Notes under the pieces: generated by a model
What the model saw: only the letters and a program-made list of their open reading frames with translations
What the model was told of the DNA's origin: nothing
Databases searched by the model: none
Translations under genes and position numbers: made by a program
In this document: piece after piece, positions 34,375 through 44,959 of the stretch
Layout of the letters: each line of letters opens with the position of its first letter
How positions within the stretch are numbered: position 1 is the first letter of the stretch
Source of the DNA: Limnephilus marmoratus
Taxonomy: Eukaryota > Arthropoda > Insecta > Trichoptera > Limnephilidae
DNA length: 64,000 bases
Assembly: GCA_917880885.1 (NCBI GenBank)
Contig: OU862908.1
Location: forward strand, 11,891,501 to 11,955,500
Reading direction: 5' to 3'

Positions 34375-34895
34375 GAAAGGAATGAAGATAATAATGTAGT
34401 TAAGAATATAAGTTTGTCTACTATTAAGGAGAATTAAATAGATAGCTTAAATTACACATTGCGCCTAATCATTTTATAATACATTTTCTACTGATTTTAT
34501 AAGTTTGTGGCCACATTTTTATTAGGTTAATGATTTTATTTTAAGTTTTGTGGCAACTTTTTCGTAAGGTGACTGATTTTATAAGTTTGTGGCAACTTTT
34601 TCATTAGGTGACTGATTTTATAAGTTTGTGGCAACTTTTTCATTAGGTGACTGATTTTATAAGTTTGTCACAACTTTTTCATTAGGTGAATAATTTTATA
34701 AGTTTGTGGTAACTTTTTCACTACGTGACTGATTTTATAAATTTATGGCAACTTTTTCATTAGGTGACTGATTTTATAAGTTTGTGGCAACTTTTTCATT
34801 AATTACGTAGGTACTGCAAATTTATTTGAATAAATCATTTCAAGGATGTAATGGATATTTTATTGATATGGCTTTATTACGAAGAAAACTATATT
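34375..34895. repeat. 39-bp minisatellite block, eight units, copy 1 of a duplicated segment
   Basis: The units are GATTTTATAAGTTTGTGGCA followed by ACTTTTTCATTAGGTGACT, about eight copies from 34491 to 34800. The flanks match 35335-35590: TTAAGAATATAAGTTT and AAATTACACATTGCGC on the left, GTACTGCAAATTTATTTGAA and GATGTAATGGATATTTT on the right. Confidence 0.9.
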
Positions 34896-34899
34896 GTTG

Positions 34900-35330
34900 T
34901 TTTTTGGCATCCATTTAGACATTCTAAACGTTTTTATTATTTTAATATGTGAATACCTCACAAGAGTCCCAGCTGCTCCCGTCTGGAGCCAGTGAGATTA
35001 TGGCAACCCCGATTGGGGTATGTTGTGAGGCTGAAGGTAGTCGGGAGGGGAAGGATACGAGAAAGAGGAAGGTGAGGAACAACCTGGCTATTTAGAATTG
35101 GTTATCAAACACGGCTAAAGCCATTTCAAGCAACGTTTCAATTCTGAAAGGTGGTATTACACCAGGGCGATACTGAGAGTATCTTCCACTCTGGAACGTG
35201 CCGCAAATATACCATACATTATTTTGATAGAATTAATTGTAAAATAAGACAAATGAATGAAGTAAAATTGCGAGTATGGTTACGAGTCAAGAGTCTTACC
35301 TCTCGACCACGGAGGCCGTGAAAAGAGAAG
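34900..35330. other. spacer between the duplicated blocks, with a tRNA-like remnant
   Basis: On the minus strand at about 35278-35323, GGCCTCCGTGGTCGAGAGGT and AAGACTCTTGACTCGTAACC resemble the 5' half of a tRNA or SINE head. No 3' half with a B box is visible. Otherwise no features. Confidence 0.35.
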
Positions 35331-35334
35331 AAAG

Positions 35335-35595
35335 GAATACCGATAAGAATACAGTTAAGAATCTAAGTTTTTCTACCATTAAGGAAAATTAAACAAATAG
35401 CTAAAATTACACATTACGCTTAGTCATTGTTCGTACATTTTCGACTGACAGAAGTTTGTGGCAAATTTTTCATTAGGTGACTGATTTTATACGTTTGTGG
35501 CAACTTTTTCATTAGGTACGTACTGTAAATTTATTTGAATTAATCACTACAAAGATGTAATGGACATTTTAATTAAACGACTTTGTTATAAATTG
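35335..35595. repeat. 39-bp minisatellite block, two units, copy 2 of a duplicated segment
   Basis: The flanks are the same as in the block at 34375-34895, but there are only about two units of the TTTGTGGCAACTTTTTCATT repeat (35450-35515). Confidence 0.85.
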
Positions 35596-35599
35596 GATT

Positions 35600-37235
35600 T
35601 TGGGCAGAAGTACTCAAATGAAAACATCTTCCTTCAATGGCGAATTCTTCTCGTTTATTCACTTAGAACATGTTACAATAATGTTCCCCGGCCCGACAAG
35701 CACTGAATTCGGTCACTCGACCACTTGCTAGTTAATGCTAGCTATTTTACAGGAGATCAGAGAGTTAAGAGAGACCTTTTTCCTAAAAATCATACTATTT
35801 ATAACCTACATTTTCCACACCAACAAACAACAACCACTAGTGTCAGTCTATAAATACGATACAGATATCCAGAAATCTGCTTTATCGTCTAGCATTTAAA
35901 TCAGTGTGGCCCACGGACATATGAATATATGTGGACCTGCCCTAAGTGATAAAAACGTATTATTTCCCCCTCCACATGGCGCCGGCTGTAGCTCCTCCTT
36001 GGAACCGGCTCGCTCCATGAGGAGGGGATATAGCCTCGCTTGAATCTAAAATGTGTGACGTCATCATTCTTGCCGTGAACAGCGAGAAGCTGACATCCAT
36101 ACATTTAACGAAATAACGGCAGCTTGTGCTATACAATATATCTACGTATCAATATGCACATAGAGAATGTGGGCGGTACTCCAATGTGCTCGTAGCTGGT
36201 TACAGGGGTAAGTAAATTATGAAACATTTGTAAAAGTGTTTTAACTAAACACGGCAAGAAAAAATTGATATGTGTATTGGCGCGAGTCTTTTTGGGGCGA
36301 GCATTTGGCCTTAGCAAATAAGTTTTGAACGTGGCAAGCAATTCGCGCTCCCATGTAAAAAGGTCTATTCATTCAAAGCAGATTTTGCTTTTAAGAACTA
36401 AATGGTGATATTGTAATGCGAGATGCCTATATACTGTCAGATTGATTGTTCAACGAATGACAGTCATCTTTCCCCCCTTTGCTCTCCATAGTTTGGTTTT
36501 ACCCCTCATCTGTAACTGCTTGTCTATCCATTTGGATGTCTATGGTGTGGCCCTACGTTGCTAGCATATAATCTGTAATTCAAACAGGCAAGCTACAAAA
36601 ATACTCCGCTAGATGGCCGTAGCCTTCACTTTTTAAACAGACTTTATTATAAAGAATGATGTTTTTTGGCATCCATTTAAACACTCTAAACTAAACCTTT
36701 GTTTAATTTTTGAATGCCCAACGTCATGAACCGTAGGTATCTATCAAACATCGAAATATTTCGAAATTGGGAATTTCGATTGCGACAGACAAACAGTGTG
36801 ATCAGTGATACATTATGTAGCTTAATTCTCGTATACGTATAATTTATGAAACAGTGCGCTCCCCTAGGAAGCGGAATGACATTTGTCTAAAAGACGGCCT
36901 ATGATTATAATAATGAGCTGCGGCAGAGTGGTGTGCCTCGATCGGCCCGAAAAACCGGGCCATTGCGGGCCACTTCGTGGGAGGTGAACGCCACCCTAAT
37001 TAGATGAAACAATGGGAGATCCACCCTATTTACGGGAAATTTTCATTAGTACTAATTTAAATAATAGTCATTATAATTTCGGAGAGAAAAGCTGCATTTA
37101 AAAGATATTTCAAACCCAATTTTGATAGCCTCTGTTTCGTGTGGTCGACCATGATTGTTTGGTATTGATTTATTTCCATAAAAAAGTAATCCTTCTAAGT
37201 AATAAGTCTGTTTTAATAGGATTCAAATAATATAT
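35600..37235. other. intronic sequence, nothing recognised
   Basis: No coding domain or repeat copy was identified. 35940-36080 is GC-richer with a minus-strand 67-codon frame of no known family. Confidence 0.35.
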
Positions 37236-37237
37236 AA

Positions 37238-37656
37238 CTAGCAGACCCAGCCACGCGTTGCTGTGGCTAACGAAACACAATGCCATCTACTGAATGGTTA
37301 CCCAACCTTTATAACCACGATAAATTAACTAACACCACCAGTGGCTAACGAAACACAATGCCATCTACTGAATGGTTACCCAACCTTTATAACCACGATA
37401 AATTAACTAACACCACCATCTGTTAATTAGCATTCAAATCAAATCCACACCGCCCGCTTTCCAGCCCGCTCGTCCACCACATACACATTCTCCTTCAATA
37501 TTTCAACTAATTTACACAAAACCTTGACAAATTATATACCAAAACCTTCCTCATAAATCACTCTATCTATTGGTGAAAACCGCATGAAAATCCGTTCAGT
37601 AGTTTTTGAGTTTTTCGAAGACGCGGCGGAGGACTTTTATTTATAATATGTAGAGA
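37238..37656 (-). mobile_element. non-autonomous Helitron with both ends and AT target
   Basis: On the minus strand the element starts TCTCTACATATTATAAAT, preceded by A. It ends with hairpin GCCAC/GTGGC (37250-37266), then TGGGTCTGCTAG followed by T. This is the full Helitron signature (A, TC...hairpin...CTRR, T). The body contains the shared block ACCAATAGATAGAGTGATT, also found at 45.6 and 45.96 kb. A 78-bp segment is tandemly duplicated without visible change (37263-37340 and 37341-37418). It is non-coding, so it needs proteins from elsewhere. Confidence 0.85.
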
Positions 37657-37995
37657 TGAGCGAAGAAAAAGTTAAGTGTAAGTTTGTTAATGGTACACCA
37701 TTCTGCGAATTTTACAAAATTGGATTGAAGGGACAAGCAGTCGTATATATTTTTAATGATTTTATAAATTTTCATGTCATCAGCAAATAATAATATGTTA
37801 ACATCAGAGAATATGGAAGTGACATCGTTTATAAATAGTATAAACAATATTGGACCAAGGTGCGAACCCTGAGGCACACCACTAGTTGCTTCAAATTCGT
37901 AAGACAAGTGTTCTTTAATAGAGACAGTTAGTAAACGTTTTGATAAATAATTCCTAATCCAGCATAATAATTTACCACTTATTATATATGGCATG
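37657..37995 (-). pseudogene. LINE reverse transcriptase fragment with FADD box
   Basis: The minus-strand frame carries WIRNYLSKRLLTVSI, SGVPQGSHLGPILFILFIND (RT motif with GVPQG) and LLFADDMKIYK (F-A-D-D catalytic box), then WCTINKLTLN. This is RT palm/thumb of the jockey/CR1 type. The frame runs into the Helitron at 37656, where the LINE-like protein stops being recognisable. Upstream RT motifs are missing. Confidence 0.85.
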
Positions 37996-37999
37996 GAAA

Positions 38000-39535
38000 T
38001 AGAATAAAAAGCATGGTTCTTATGTCCGAATACCGTGCTTCTTTAAAAATGGTTGGCGCTAACAGAAATAAAAGAAAATAATAATATTTTGCTTGTATTG
38101 CACTATTTAGTGAAGATCGTTCGCACCATAAGAAAAAAGTGTGAAATATTATAAATTTTACATAATTTTTCAGGCAATAGTTCGTTGGTACAGTGTGAAA
38201 ACATAAGAATCCACTTAAATATTTATAAGCGAAGTACCCACGCTCATTCATGCTCGATGGTTTTACGCTCATTCGAATATGTCTCAACGTGTGTACCATC
38301 TCGCTTGATGCTTTTTAGTTCAATGTCAAGCGAACGGTTCGTCAGACATTTACGATTTGAATAAGCATCTTGGTGGTATATTTGTGTCGAGCTGTTCGAA
38401 CGTGAGGACACAACCAGCATGGTGCAAAGTCAACATTTTCAATCGAGCTAAACCGTCCAGCGCGCACAAAGCTATAGGTTATAATGAAAAAACTTTAACC
38501 AATTTTAAGTAGACGTGTTTTAAACTTGCCATAAAAATAGTAAGAGAGCATGAGGTATACTTTGTTAAAATGACGATGCATATAAAAATTAATGATCTTT
38601 TTCAATTTAATCTTTCAGCGTGAGAGCAAATTCCGGATATAGACATTTATAAAATGTAAACACCAAACGAACATTGAAATAACGTATTGCAAAGCCGAGA
38701 ATATTATGAAGCAATATTTAACCCGACTGGAAACACGTGAAGGTAACCTCAAGATATCCTTGCGAAGGCGGGAACGTTGTAAAAGTATCTTCATGTATGT
38801 AAAACAGATTTCCAATAAATACACACGAAGACGCGAGGAGTGTTTAAGATTAGTCAGCTGATAGGATGGGGGGGGGGGGGGAGATAGGAGTTAAGTGAAA
38901 GGGGGGAGTTAAAGTGGAGGGGGAGGCTGATAAATATTTAGATTTCGAATTCTCGAGAGTGACTTTTGGATGCATAACACGCACATGATCGAAACGATGC
39001 TGCTGCCGATAGAAAAATCTTTCAGAAGATTTATTTTGATGACTAAATAAAATGCTGAAAGTGCACTTTCTAAGTGACTGTTTAATCTCTACGTATATGA
39101 AGGTAAAAATTACGTACGATCCGAAGGGGGTCATTTGGGTCCTCCGTTTATCGAAGAGCGAGCACTCAGAAGTCAATTATTAGGTAATGCAGAATAGTAA
39201 AAGCGATACTAGAAAATCGAGTGCATATTGTTCGAAACTCAAATAAAAAAATAAAAATTTAATATTGATCTTCGGTGACTTCTTTTTGATTAGATTTTTT
39301 TTTTCATCAAAAATTTTTTCCCTCAAAGTCAAACCAAGAAAAAAACTTTCACATGCCGTCACTAGTCACTCAGCCGAGTGGCCCAACCAACCCCTCTCTA
39401 ACGATTTAAAAAAATGTTTTTACTTGAAAAAAAAAAACATCAAAAATGCCACCGAAGACCAAAGTTTCATTAAAAAATTTTACTCCAAATAATGTCAGGA
39501 ATCAATATGTTAAAGTAAATGAAGTACGACCCTTA
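38000..39535. other. intronic sequence with a G run
   Basis: A run of 14 G lies at 38868-38881, followed by further GGGGGG and GGGGG runs to 38935. On the PTB sense strand this is a C/T-rich tract followed by CAG. No genes were found. Confidence 0.4.
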
Positions 39536-39538
39536 ACA

Positions 39539-39540
<2 letters not shown>

Positions 39541-39574
<34 letters not shown>

Positions 39575-39800
39575 CATCACGCCGTTTCCCCGCAGGGGTA
39601 GGCAGAGAGGACGGACCGCCAAACAACTCGGTCTTGGCACACACTCTTTGCCTCACTCACATTCATACATCGTCTCATACATTCTCTTCTATTATTCTGA
39701 CTTTTGACATGACCCGACTCAAGTATCTGATTCACTTGATCGTGCCATGTCTTCCTCAGGCGCCCCCGACTTCTTCTACCATTCACATTCGCGTCGAAGA
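39541..39800 (-). pseudogene. LINE RT C-terminus, short copy with (TTAG)n tail
   Basis: The minus-strand frame reads DANVNGRRSRGRLRKTWHDQ and onward to SVLSAYPCGETA, nearly identical to the last ~70 residues of 27924-28654. The tail is eight CTAA units on the plus strand (39541-39574). It is 5'-truncated at about 39800, where an H2-type repeat region begins. The high similarity to the 28-kb copy suggests a fairly recent family. Confidence 0.9.
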
Positions 39801-39837
39801 CCCTTAACACCTGTATATTATTAGATCTACCGGATCT

Positions 39838-39925
39838 GCCCTGATGATGGACACTGCAACGATGTCCGAAAGGTTGGCTAAAGAAGGAGGTAGCGCAACA
39901 CGGCATAACACCCCAAAAACAAATA
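39838..39925 (+). ncRNA. hammerhead-like motif, family H2, best copy
   Basis: Read in order: stem I GCC (39838-39840) pairing with GGC (39876-39878); core CTGATGA (39841-39847); one extra T; stem II GGACA/TGTCC (39849-39853 with 39863-39867); GAAA (39868-39871); GTT as putative cleavage triplet (39873-39875). G replaces the C normally paired in stem III. The downstream tail is GCGCAACACGGCATAACACC, shared with 26581-26665 and 47964-48045. Structure is suggestive, activity unproven. Confidence 0.4.
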
Positions 39926-40211
39926 ACGAAAATTATTGGAGCCCTTTCTAAATATATTATAATATATCTTAAAAAATAGCATCAGGATATATTTTTTAAA
40001 TGCAGGTCGACAAACGAATGGTTTACTTTAATGGTTTTTCTAGGTTTACCCTGAAGTTTACCCTAGGTTAATTTAAAGAGTACGTGGTGTAAAAAAACAT
40101 ATTAGATCTCGCACCACAGATCATATTCTATTGTAAAAGACGGCGTTAATAAATAAATAAAAAAATCTGTTCTTCTTAATGTAGCTATAACTTTGTGGTT
40201 ATCCATTATAG

Positions 40212-40622
40212 ATAAATGAAACAATTTAACTTTATGAGTTCGCTAACCATATAATTGAAAATAACCATAGCTAAGAAAAAAATACGGGGATAAATATTCT
40301 TCATATTAATCACAAAGGAAAACGTTTAGATAACTTAGTACCTTGGAAATAAAAAAAACGCTTAAAAATAATGAATCTATTAGCAACAAACAAAAAATAT
40401 TGTCTTACAGCCCAATAATGGATATGTTCCCCTACCCACCTACTCTTCATTAATACCTAACAACGACTCCACCCCTACCATAATAATACATTGTTCCCAT
40501 CCATATTTCAAAACTGTCAAATCAGTATACATTTGCCCTGAAGAAGGAACGGTCGTTCTGAAACCGGTCGGATTTACTCAAATATAAAAGTGGTTCAAAT
40601 AAAGTTAAATTGTTTCATTTAT
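40212..40622 (+). mobile_element. element with perfect 24-bp inverted ends and a hammerhead-like motif
   Basis: 40212-40235 and 40599-40622 are exact reverse complements (AAATGAAACAATTTAACTTT core). Near the right end lies CTGAAGA (40538-40544), extra A, stem II GGAACG/CGTTCT (40546-40551 with 40554-40559), GAAA (40560-40563), then self-complementary ACCGGT and GTC (40567-40569). GG after the triplet can pair with CC before the core. The core has A where the T of CTGATGA usually stands, a position that is variable in hammerheads. No protein. Confidence 0.6.
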
Positions 40623-40663
40623 TTAAAAAAATCTGTGTTTCGCATAAAACCCTCTTTTGAATA

Positions 40664-41280
40664 CCGTGATAAAAAGGTGACCGGACAACTCGGAATGAAA
40701 TCAACACAGAACCTCATTTGAAAGTCAGTAAAAGTGATGATAAAAATATATAAAAAAAAGTTAAACAGGTTACGTTAGGTTAGGGTTATGAGCTATTTTT
40801 TTGTCAAAGTTTGTAATGACTTTTCCAACAGGTGTTGAGTTGACTTGATTCTGAGTTGGCATGGAACCGAGAAAAAATATTTAAAATAAGTCGCAATAGT
40901 AAAACGTGCCGTAAGAGCCGCAGCCCATAAATGGTTTTGGCACGAAGTGGGAGAGAGGAATAATAATATAATAGAAGCTATAAGTTTTGGTAATAATAAA
41001 AATAATATTTGAATGATTTGTACAGCGCCGTTTTTGTGAAAAATCAGCTCAAGTGCGCTGTAAAAACTTATAATATATGTCTGCAATCTTACTTCCAACT
41101 ATCTCGCTATCCACATCCGGCCATATGTTCATTGCTATAGCGAAAAATAGCTCTTAACCAAGCCTAATGTAACCTATTTAAACATTTTTTTATACATTTT
41201 TTTTCATCACTTTTAATGATTTTTCAAAGGAGGTGTTTAGTTGAGTTGATTCTGATTGTCCAGTCACCACGTACAAGTAC
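40664..41280. mobile_element. ~610-bp foldback element with ~75-bp imperfect inverted ends
   Basis: The left arm 40664-40740 (AAGGTGACCGGACAACTCGG with AGTAAAAGTGATGATAAAA) matches the right arm 41200-41280 in inverted orientation. A third related segment lies at 40815-40860 (CAGGTGTTGAGTTGACTTGA). Inside, 40987-41095 is a hairpin-bearing repeat shared with 48905-49000. No transposase is encoded. Confidence 0.6.
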
Positions 41281-41284
41281 ATAA

Positions 41285-42240
41285 TATGCATTATACAAGT
41301 GCATCGAAATGATTTTCACCTGCTAAGAATACAGTTAAGAAAACAAATTGTTGTGAAAAATAGAATAGTGATGTGTAAATATAACAATTGATTCCATTGT
41401 AAGGGAGAATAACCCAACACGAAGAACAGAAAACGTAAGGTGAAAATTTTACGAGTGTGTTCGTATGCAAATTTGTAAGAATACGTTCGATACACCAGGA
41501 GCCGGCTAGAGAGTGGAGTGGCTGTGCCGTCATAAAAAACGTACAACGCGATCCTGCAAATTGAACCTTTATGGGAGTGAATATATCAGCCTTAAAGCTG
41601 TCATCGCGGCCTGTCATTTGTATCTATTTTATGTCCTAAATTATTACCGGAGCGGTAGTCCGTACACATAAAATATTTTTTGTGCAATACACGGGGGAAA
41701 TTAGAGTCAATAAAATACCAGATTGCTTCGAAAAGTTTAATGAAAATACTGACACGGCAATAAGGTGAATTAATGCCGCCAATCTCGGTAATTGGCATTT
41801 AAAAAATGCGGCTAAGTTCTGCTAACCAGTCATGTTTTTATCGTTAAAGTACACAACTCGGGAGGGCGGTTAAATATGACAGGAGGTTAAAGTATAGCAT
41901 AACGATAGGAATTAAATATTAAATGGGTGCCGCTTGGGCGAAGGAAGGGACTTGGAGCGATATTGTTTACGATCGTTTGCAAAATACTGACTGGCTTTTA
42001 AAGGGAAACGCGATATTAAAAGTGGAAAAGATTTCAGGGAGCCGCGTTAAATATTCAACGAAAGCATTTTCACGATGGTTTTGTTACGCGGTACGAATCT
42101 GCAACACCTTTCTAGTGAGGATTGAAGTTTTCTGACAAGTGGATTAGGCTATCACCATAGAACATTAATTAAACGACGTGGTTAGTCTCTCAAAGAAATC
42201 CATAATTAAATTGACACGTACTTATATAGCATTTCTTTTC
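41285..42240. other. intronic sequence, nothing recognised
   Basis: Frames of up to 108 codons lack known domains. No shared repeats. Confidence 0.3.
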
Positions 42241-42246
42241 ACAATA

Positions 42247-42292
42247 GTTCCACACATGAGGCTCTGAGGAAAATCATTTCCCTCGGGTCCAT
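42247..42292 (-). repeat. family A hairpin fragment
   Basis: This is about 45 bases of the family A 3' hairpin region: TTCCACACATGAGGCTCTGA followed by AAATCATTTCCCTCGGGTCC. It lies 290 bases from a fuller copy and is in the same orientation. Confidence 0.65.
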
Positions 42293-42582
42293 ACCGATTG
42301 TGTTCGGCAGATATGAAACCATCGGCAGATTGAAAGGTGGCTAAAGGTAGTGACAAGCAGAAGTAAGAACAATACAGAACACTTTAATATCTCGCTATCT
42401 TAGATTAGGTATCGGAGGTTTATATCTATAACGGATGGTCACAATGACCACTGGCCAGAAAACTGTATCTATTCTACTATTGTACTAAGCTTCTAGCAGA
42501 GGTCAAATAAGTTAAGATCAAACCGACTTCCGTTCTTATTGCTCAGGCTTCCAGAGCAGTGATTGCTAATTGAATTTATTTT

Positions 42583-43003
42583 TACATTAGCTCCACACAG
42601 GAGGAAAACAATTCCCCTCAGGGCCTATGTTATCTTTGGGGGGTGCTGTGTGGAGGGTATTTAATAGAAAAGGAAGGAGAGGAAGTTCTGGAAATTAAGG
42701 AATAAGGGGTGGGTAGGAATTTGGGGGTCAGCGGGTCCATGAGTGACGGACACATGAATCCATCCCTCCCACAGCAGTGCAAATCAATGCGTCGAGAGAG
42801 TCCTACAGAAGGGTCAAGTGGTCTCCCTCAATCACTCTCTCCTGATACGCCTGAGTTGGCAGACGCATCCGCCGTCGAGACCTAGAAAAACCTCACGCCA
42901 TGAACACGGGCACCCCTGCTAAGTCACTAAACGTAGCAAACCACGTGGGGTGACCTATGGCAGGGGTGTTGGTTATGTTCCCGACCCGCCTCCCAAATTG
43001 AAA
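42583..43003 (-). mobile_element. SINE-like family A, longest copy
   Basis: The element includes the hairpin end (CTCCACACAG at 42590, CTGTGTGGAG at 42646), the AGGAAGGAGAGGAAGTTCTG tract, and the central block with GTCGAGAGAGTC and GCAGACGCATCCGCC. It then carries CCTAGAAAAACCTCA, the CTATGGCAGGGGTGTTGG block, and the terminus CCGCCTCCCAAATTGAAA. At ~420 bp it is probably close to full length. Confidence 0.85.
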
Positions 43004-43009
43004 ACGTAC

Positions 43010-44070
43010 GAACTGATAATCTGGCACTGTTGTGAAACATGTATTTTTACAATTTTTCTAATTTTTAAACTGTTAATTGGTGGTGGCAATCCATTAAACA
43101 AGTGTAACGTTTGTGAAACTGTACAGGTTTTAAAGGTATTTTAAGATGATTCTCGTTTCGGCTTTTTTTAAAGTGATTTTATAAAAAAAATGTTTAAACA
43201 AGTTCTGAAAAATATGTTCTTAGTAAAATACTGTAATTAAAGAATAAAATAAATTTTATTTTTGTAAAAAATATAATAGAACTTCAAACAAGTGGGTGTT
43301 AAGTTCATTTCGTGATATTCGTGTGAGAATCAATTAATTCGTGGATCGTTTTCTAACTAACAGCTTTTTCTAGTGAAGTGTTTACAACGAAAATACGAAA
43401 TTACAGTAAATCATTCACACCACACAACAATGCACGCCATTTATTATTGTAATTGTCGGGGTCAGCAGAGTTAACACTTTTATTTTTTGATATGTTGGTT
43501 AGATAAGCTACACAACTGAACAACCTGGATGGTCAGATGTTCTGTAGGTAACACTACAACGCGCGTGAAAACTGTGGGTCCTTAATAGCCCTTTAGACTT
43601 ACTATAGTGTCTTTGATAGACAGTAGTTTTAGTTGGTATTAATAGATGCCGTTAGGCTTAGAGCTTCTGTCAAGTTTTAACAGATGTCCCTAGAGCAGTA
43701 TATCCCAGCGCTGTACGTGTCGTAATCACGAACTCTGCCGAGATTTACCGAAGGAGCGTGGGGGCCGGTGACGGCCAGCGATCGCCGATCTCAGATTTGA
43801 TTCGTAGACAGTTAGAGTCGGTCGTGTGACCCAAAAGTATAATATAAAGTAAACACGTAAGATAAATAATAAACCAGATTGTAACAAGAAACTATTATTC
43901 TTGAGAGCCCCAACACAATTATTGTCCGAATGTGGATAAAGCAGATATAACACTTATTTAAATATAATATTGAGTGAATTATAATAAATATCTAGATACA
44001 CTGAAGTGTTTTTAATTCATTTAGGTGGTTATTTATCTTATTTATAGACCTAAAAGTGGGTGTCATGAAT
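43010..44070. other. intronic sequence, nothing recognised
   Basis: No gene and no repeat shared with the window. Confidence 0.3.
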
Positions 44071-44076
44071 GCAGGT

Positions 44077-44418
44077 TTCAATTTGGGAGGCGGGAATGGG
44101 TACCACCGCCCCGGGAACCTTTATTGGATAACCAACACCTCTGCCATAGGTCACCCCAAGCGGTTCGCTACGTTTGGTGATTTAGCAGGGGTGCCCGGGT
44201 TCTTGGGGTGAGGTTTGTTTAGGTCTTGGAGGCGGATGACCAGAACACACTGAACCCCAGATTCCTACCCACCCCTTAAACCCTCTTCCTTCCCAGAACT
44301 ATCCCCTCCTTCCTTTCCTTTAAAAAAACCCTCCACACAGCAACCCCAAAGATGACATAGGCCCTGAGGGAAATTATTTTTCTCATGGCCTCCTATGTGG
44401 AGCTCATGTAAAAAAAAG
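44077..44418 (+). mobile_element. SINE-like family A, opposite orientation
   Basis: The plus strand reads from TTTCAATTTGGGAGGCGGGA to GGAGCTCATGTAAAAAAAAG, end to end like 29612-29944. Both arms of the terminal hairpin are present with a few changes (CTCCACACAGCA at 44331, TATGTGGAG at 44394). The A-run gives the orientation. It lies about 390 bases from the PTB RRM1 exon. Confidence 0.85.
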
Positions 44419-44805
44419 GTAGCTCGTCAGCGAGGGGATTTTTGAAGGATTTACCTAAAGTTGCAGTACGTATTTCACATAGAATTTAAAAGATGGATAA
44501 TGAAACAAGGCGTGCGACCCAAGATAGAAATATCTAGTGGTCCTTATTATCTTAAGAAGAAGTAATGATGGAGTGGTCTGTATAATAGCAGAGTATATGT
44601 GAATGGATCTGAAGCAAGGAGTGTGTCAAGTTGGGTAGGTGAGAATTGGAATGAATCAAGAAGTACTTGCCATTACAGAATTGTGTGGCAGTTTTCTGTT
44701 GGTTCGTTAGTTAGACAGGTAGGTGGGTGAATATTATGTTAGGGGTGATCAGTATAACAGAAGTATGTGAGTGATTGGAGTGGAAGTATGTGGCAGGCGA
44801 CTCAC

Positions 44806-44952
44806 CGCGTTACTGTGCGTCTGGTCCGTCTTGAGCTCGCGGTGGTTGCTGAACTGGACGTAGACGGCTCGGCCTCGCAGCTGCGCCATGCAGCCGCTAA
44901 AGTAGCTCACCATGGCCACGGCTGAAGCCTCCTCGCCCATCTCCAGAAAGGC
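44806..44952 (-). CDS. heph: PTB/hephaestus internal exon: second half of RRM1
   Basis: This internal coding exon of the same minus-strand PTB gene has exactly 49 codons in phase 0. A TTTTTGCAG acceptor precedes it and a GTGAGT donor follows the last codon. The peptide starts AFLEMGEEASAVAMVSYF, which is RNP1/beta3 and helix 2 of RRM1 (AFIEM in vertebrate PTB). It ends with beta4, VYVQFSNHRELKTD, which is nearly identical to vertebrate PTB. The exon boundary falls just before the linker, as in vertebrate PTBP1. It splices in phase to the exon at 15783-16023. The first half of RRM1 and the 5' exons lie beyond position 64000, or in the 44953-64000 intron if very small. A longer reading frame covering the same bases runs into intron on both sides and is not the true product. 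Confidence 0.95.
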
Positions 44953-44959
44953 CTGCAAA

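Larger units (their letters stand above)
16024..44805 (-). other. heph: 28.8-kb intron of PTB/hephaestus
   Basis: This is the interval between the GTGAGT donor at 44800-44805 and the TTGCAG acceptor at 16024-16029, read on the minus strand. Phase 0 at both sides keeps the RRM1-linker-RRM2 order. I found no further host exon inside. The interval is filled by retrotransposon tails, SINE-like and Helitron-like elements, minisatellites and AT-rich unique DNA, listed separately. A small alternative cassette exon cannot be excluded by eye. Confidence 0.85.

Noticed and set aside
39541..39574. Interstitial telomere array
   Set aside because: The unit is TTAG on the minus strand, not TTAGG, and it is attached to a LINE 3' end.
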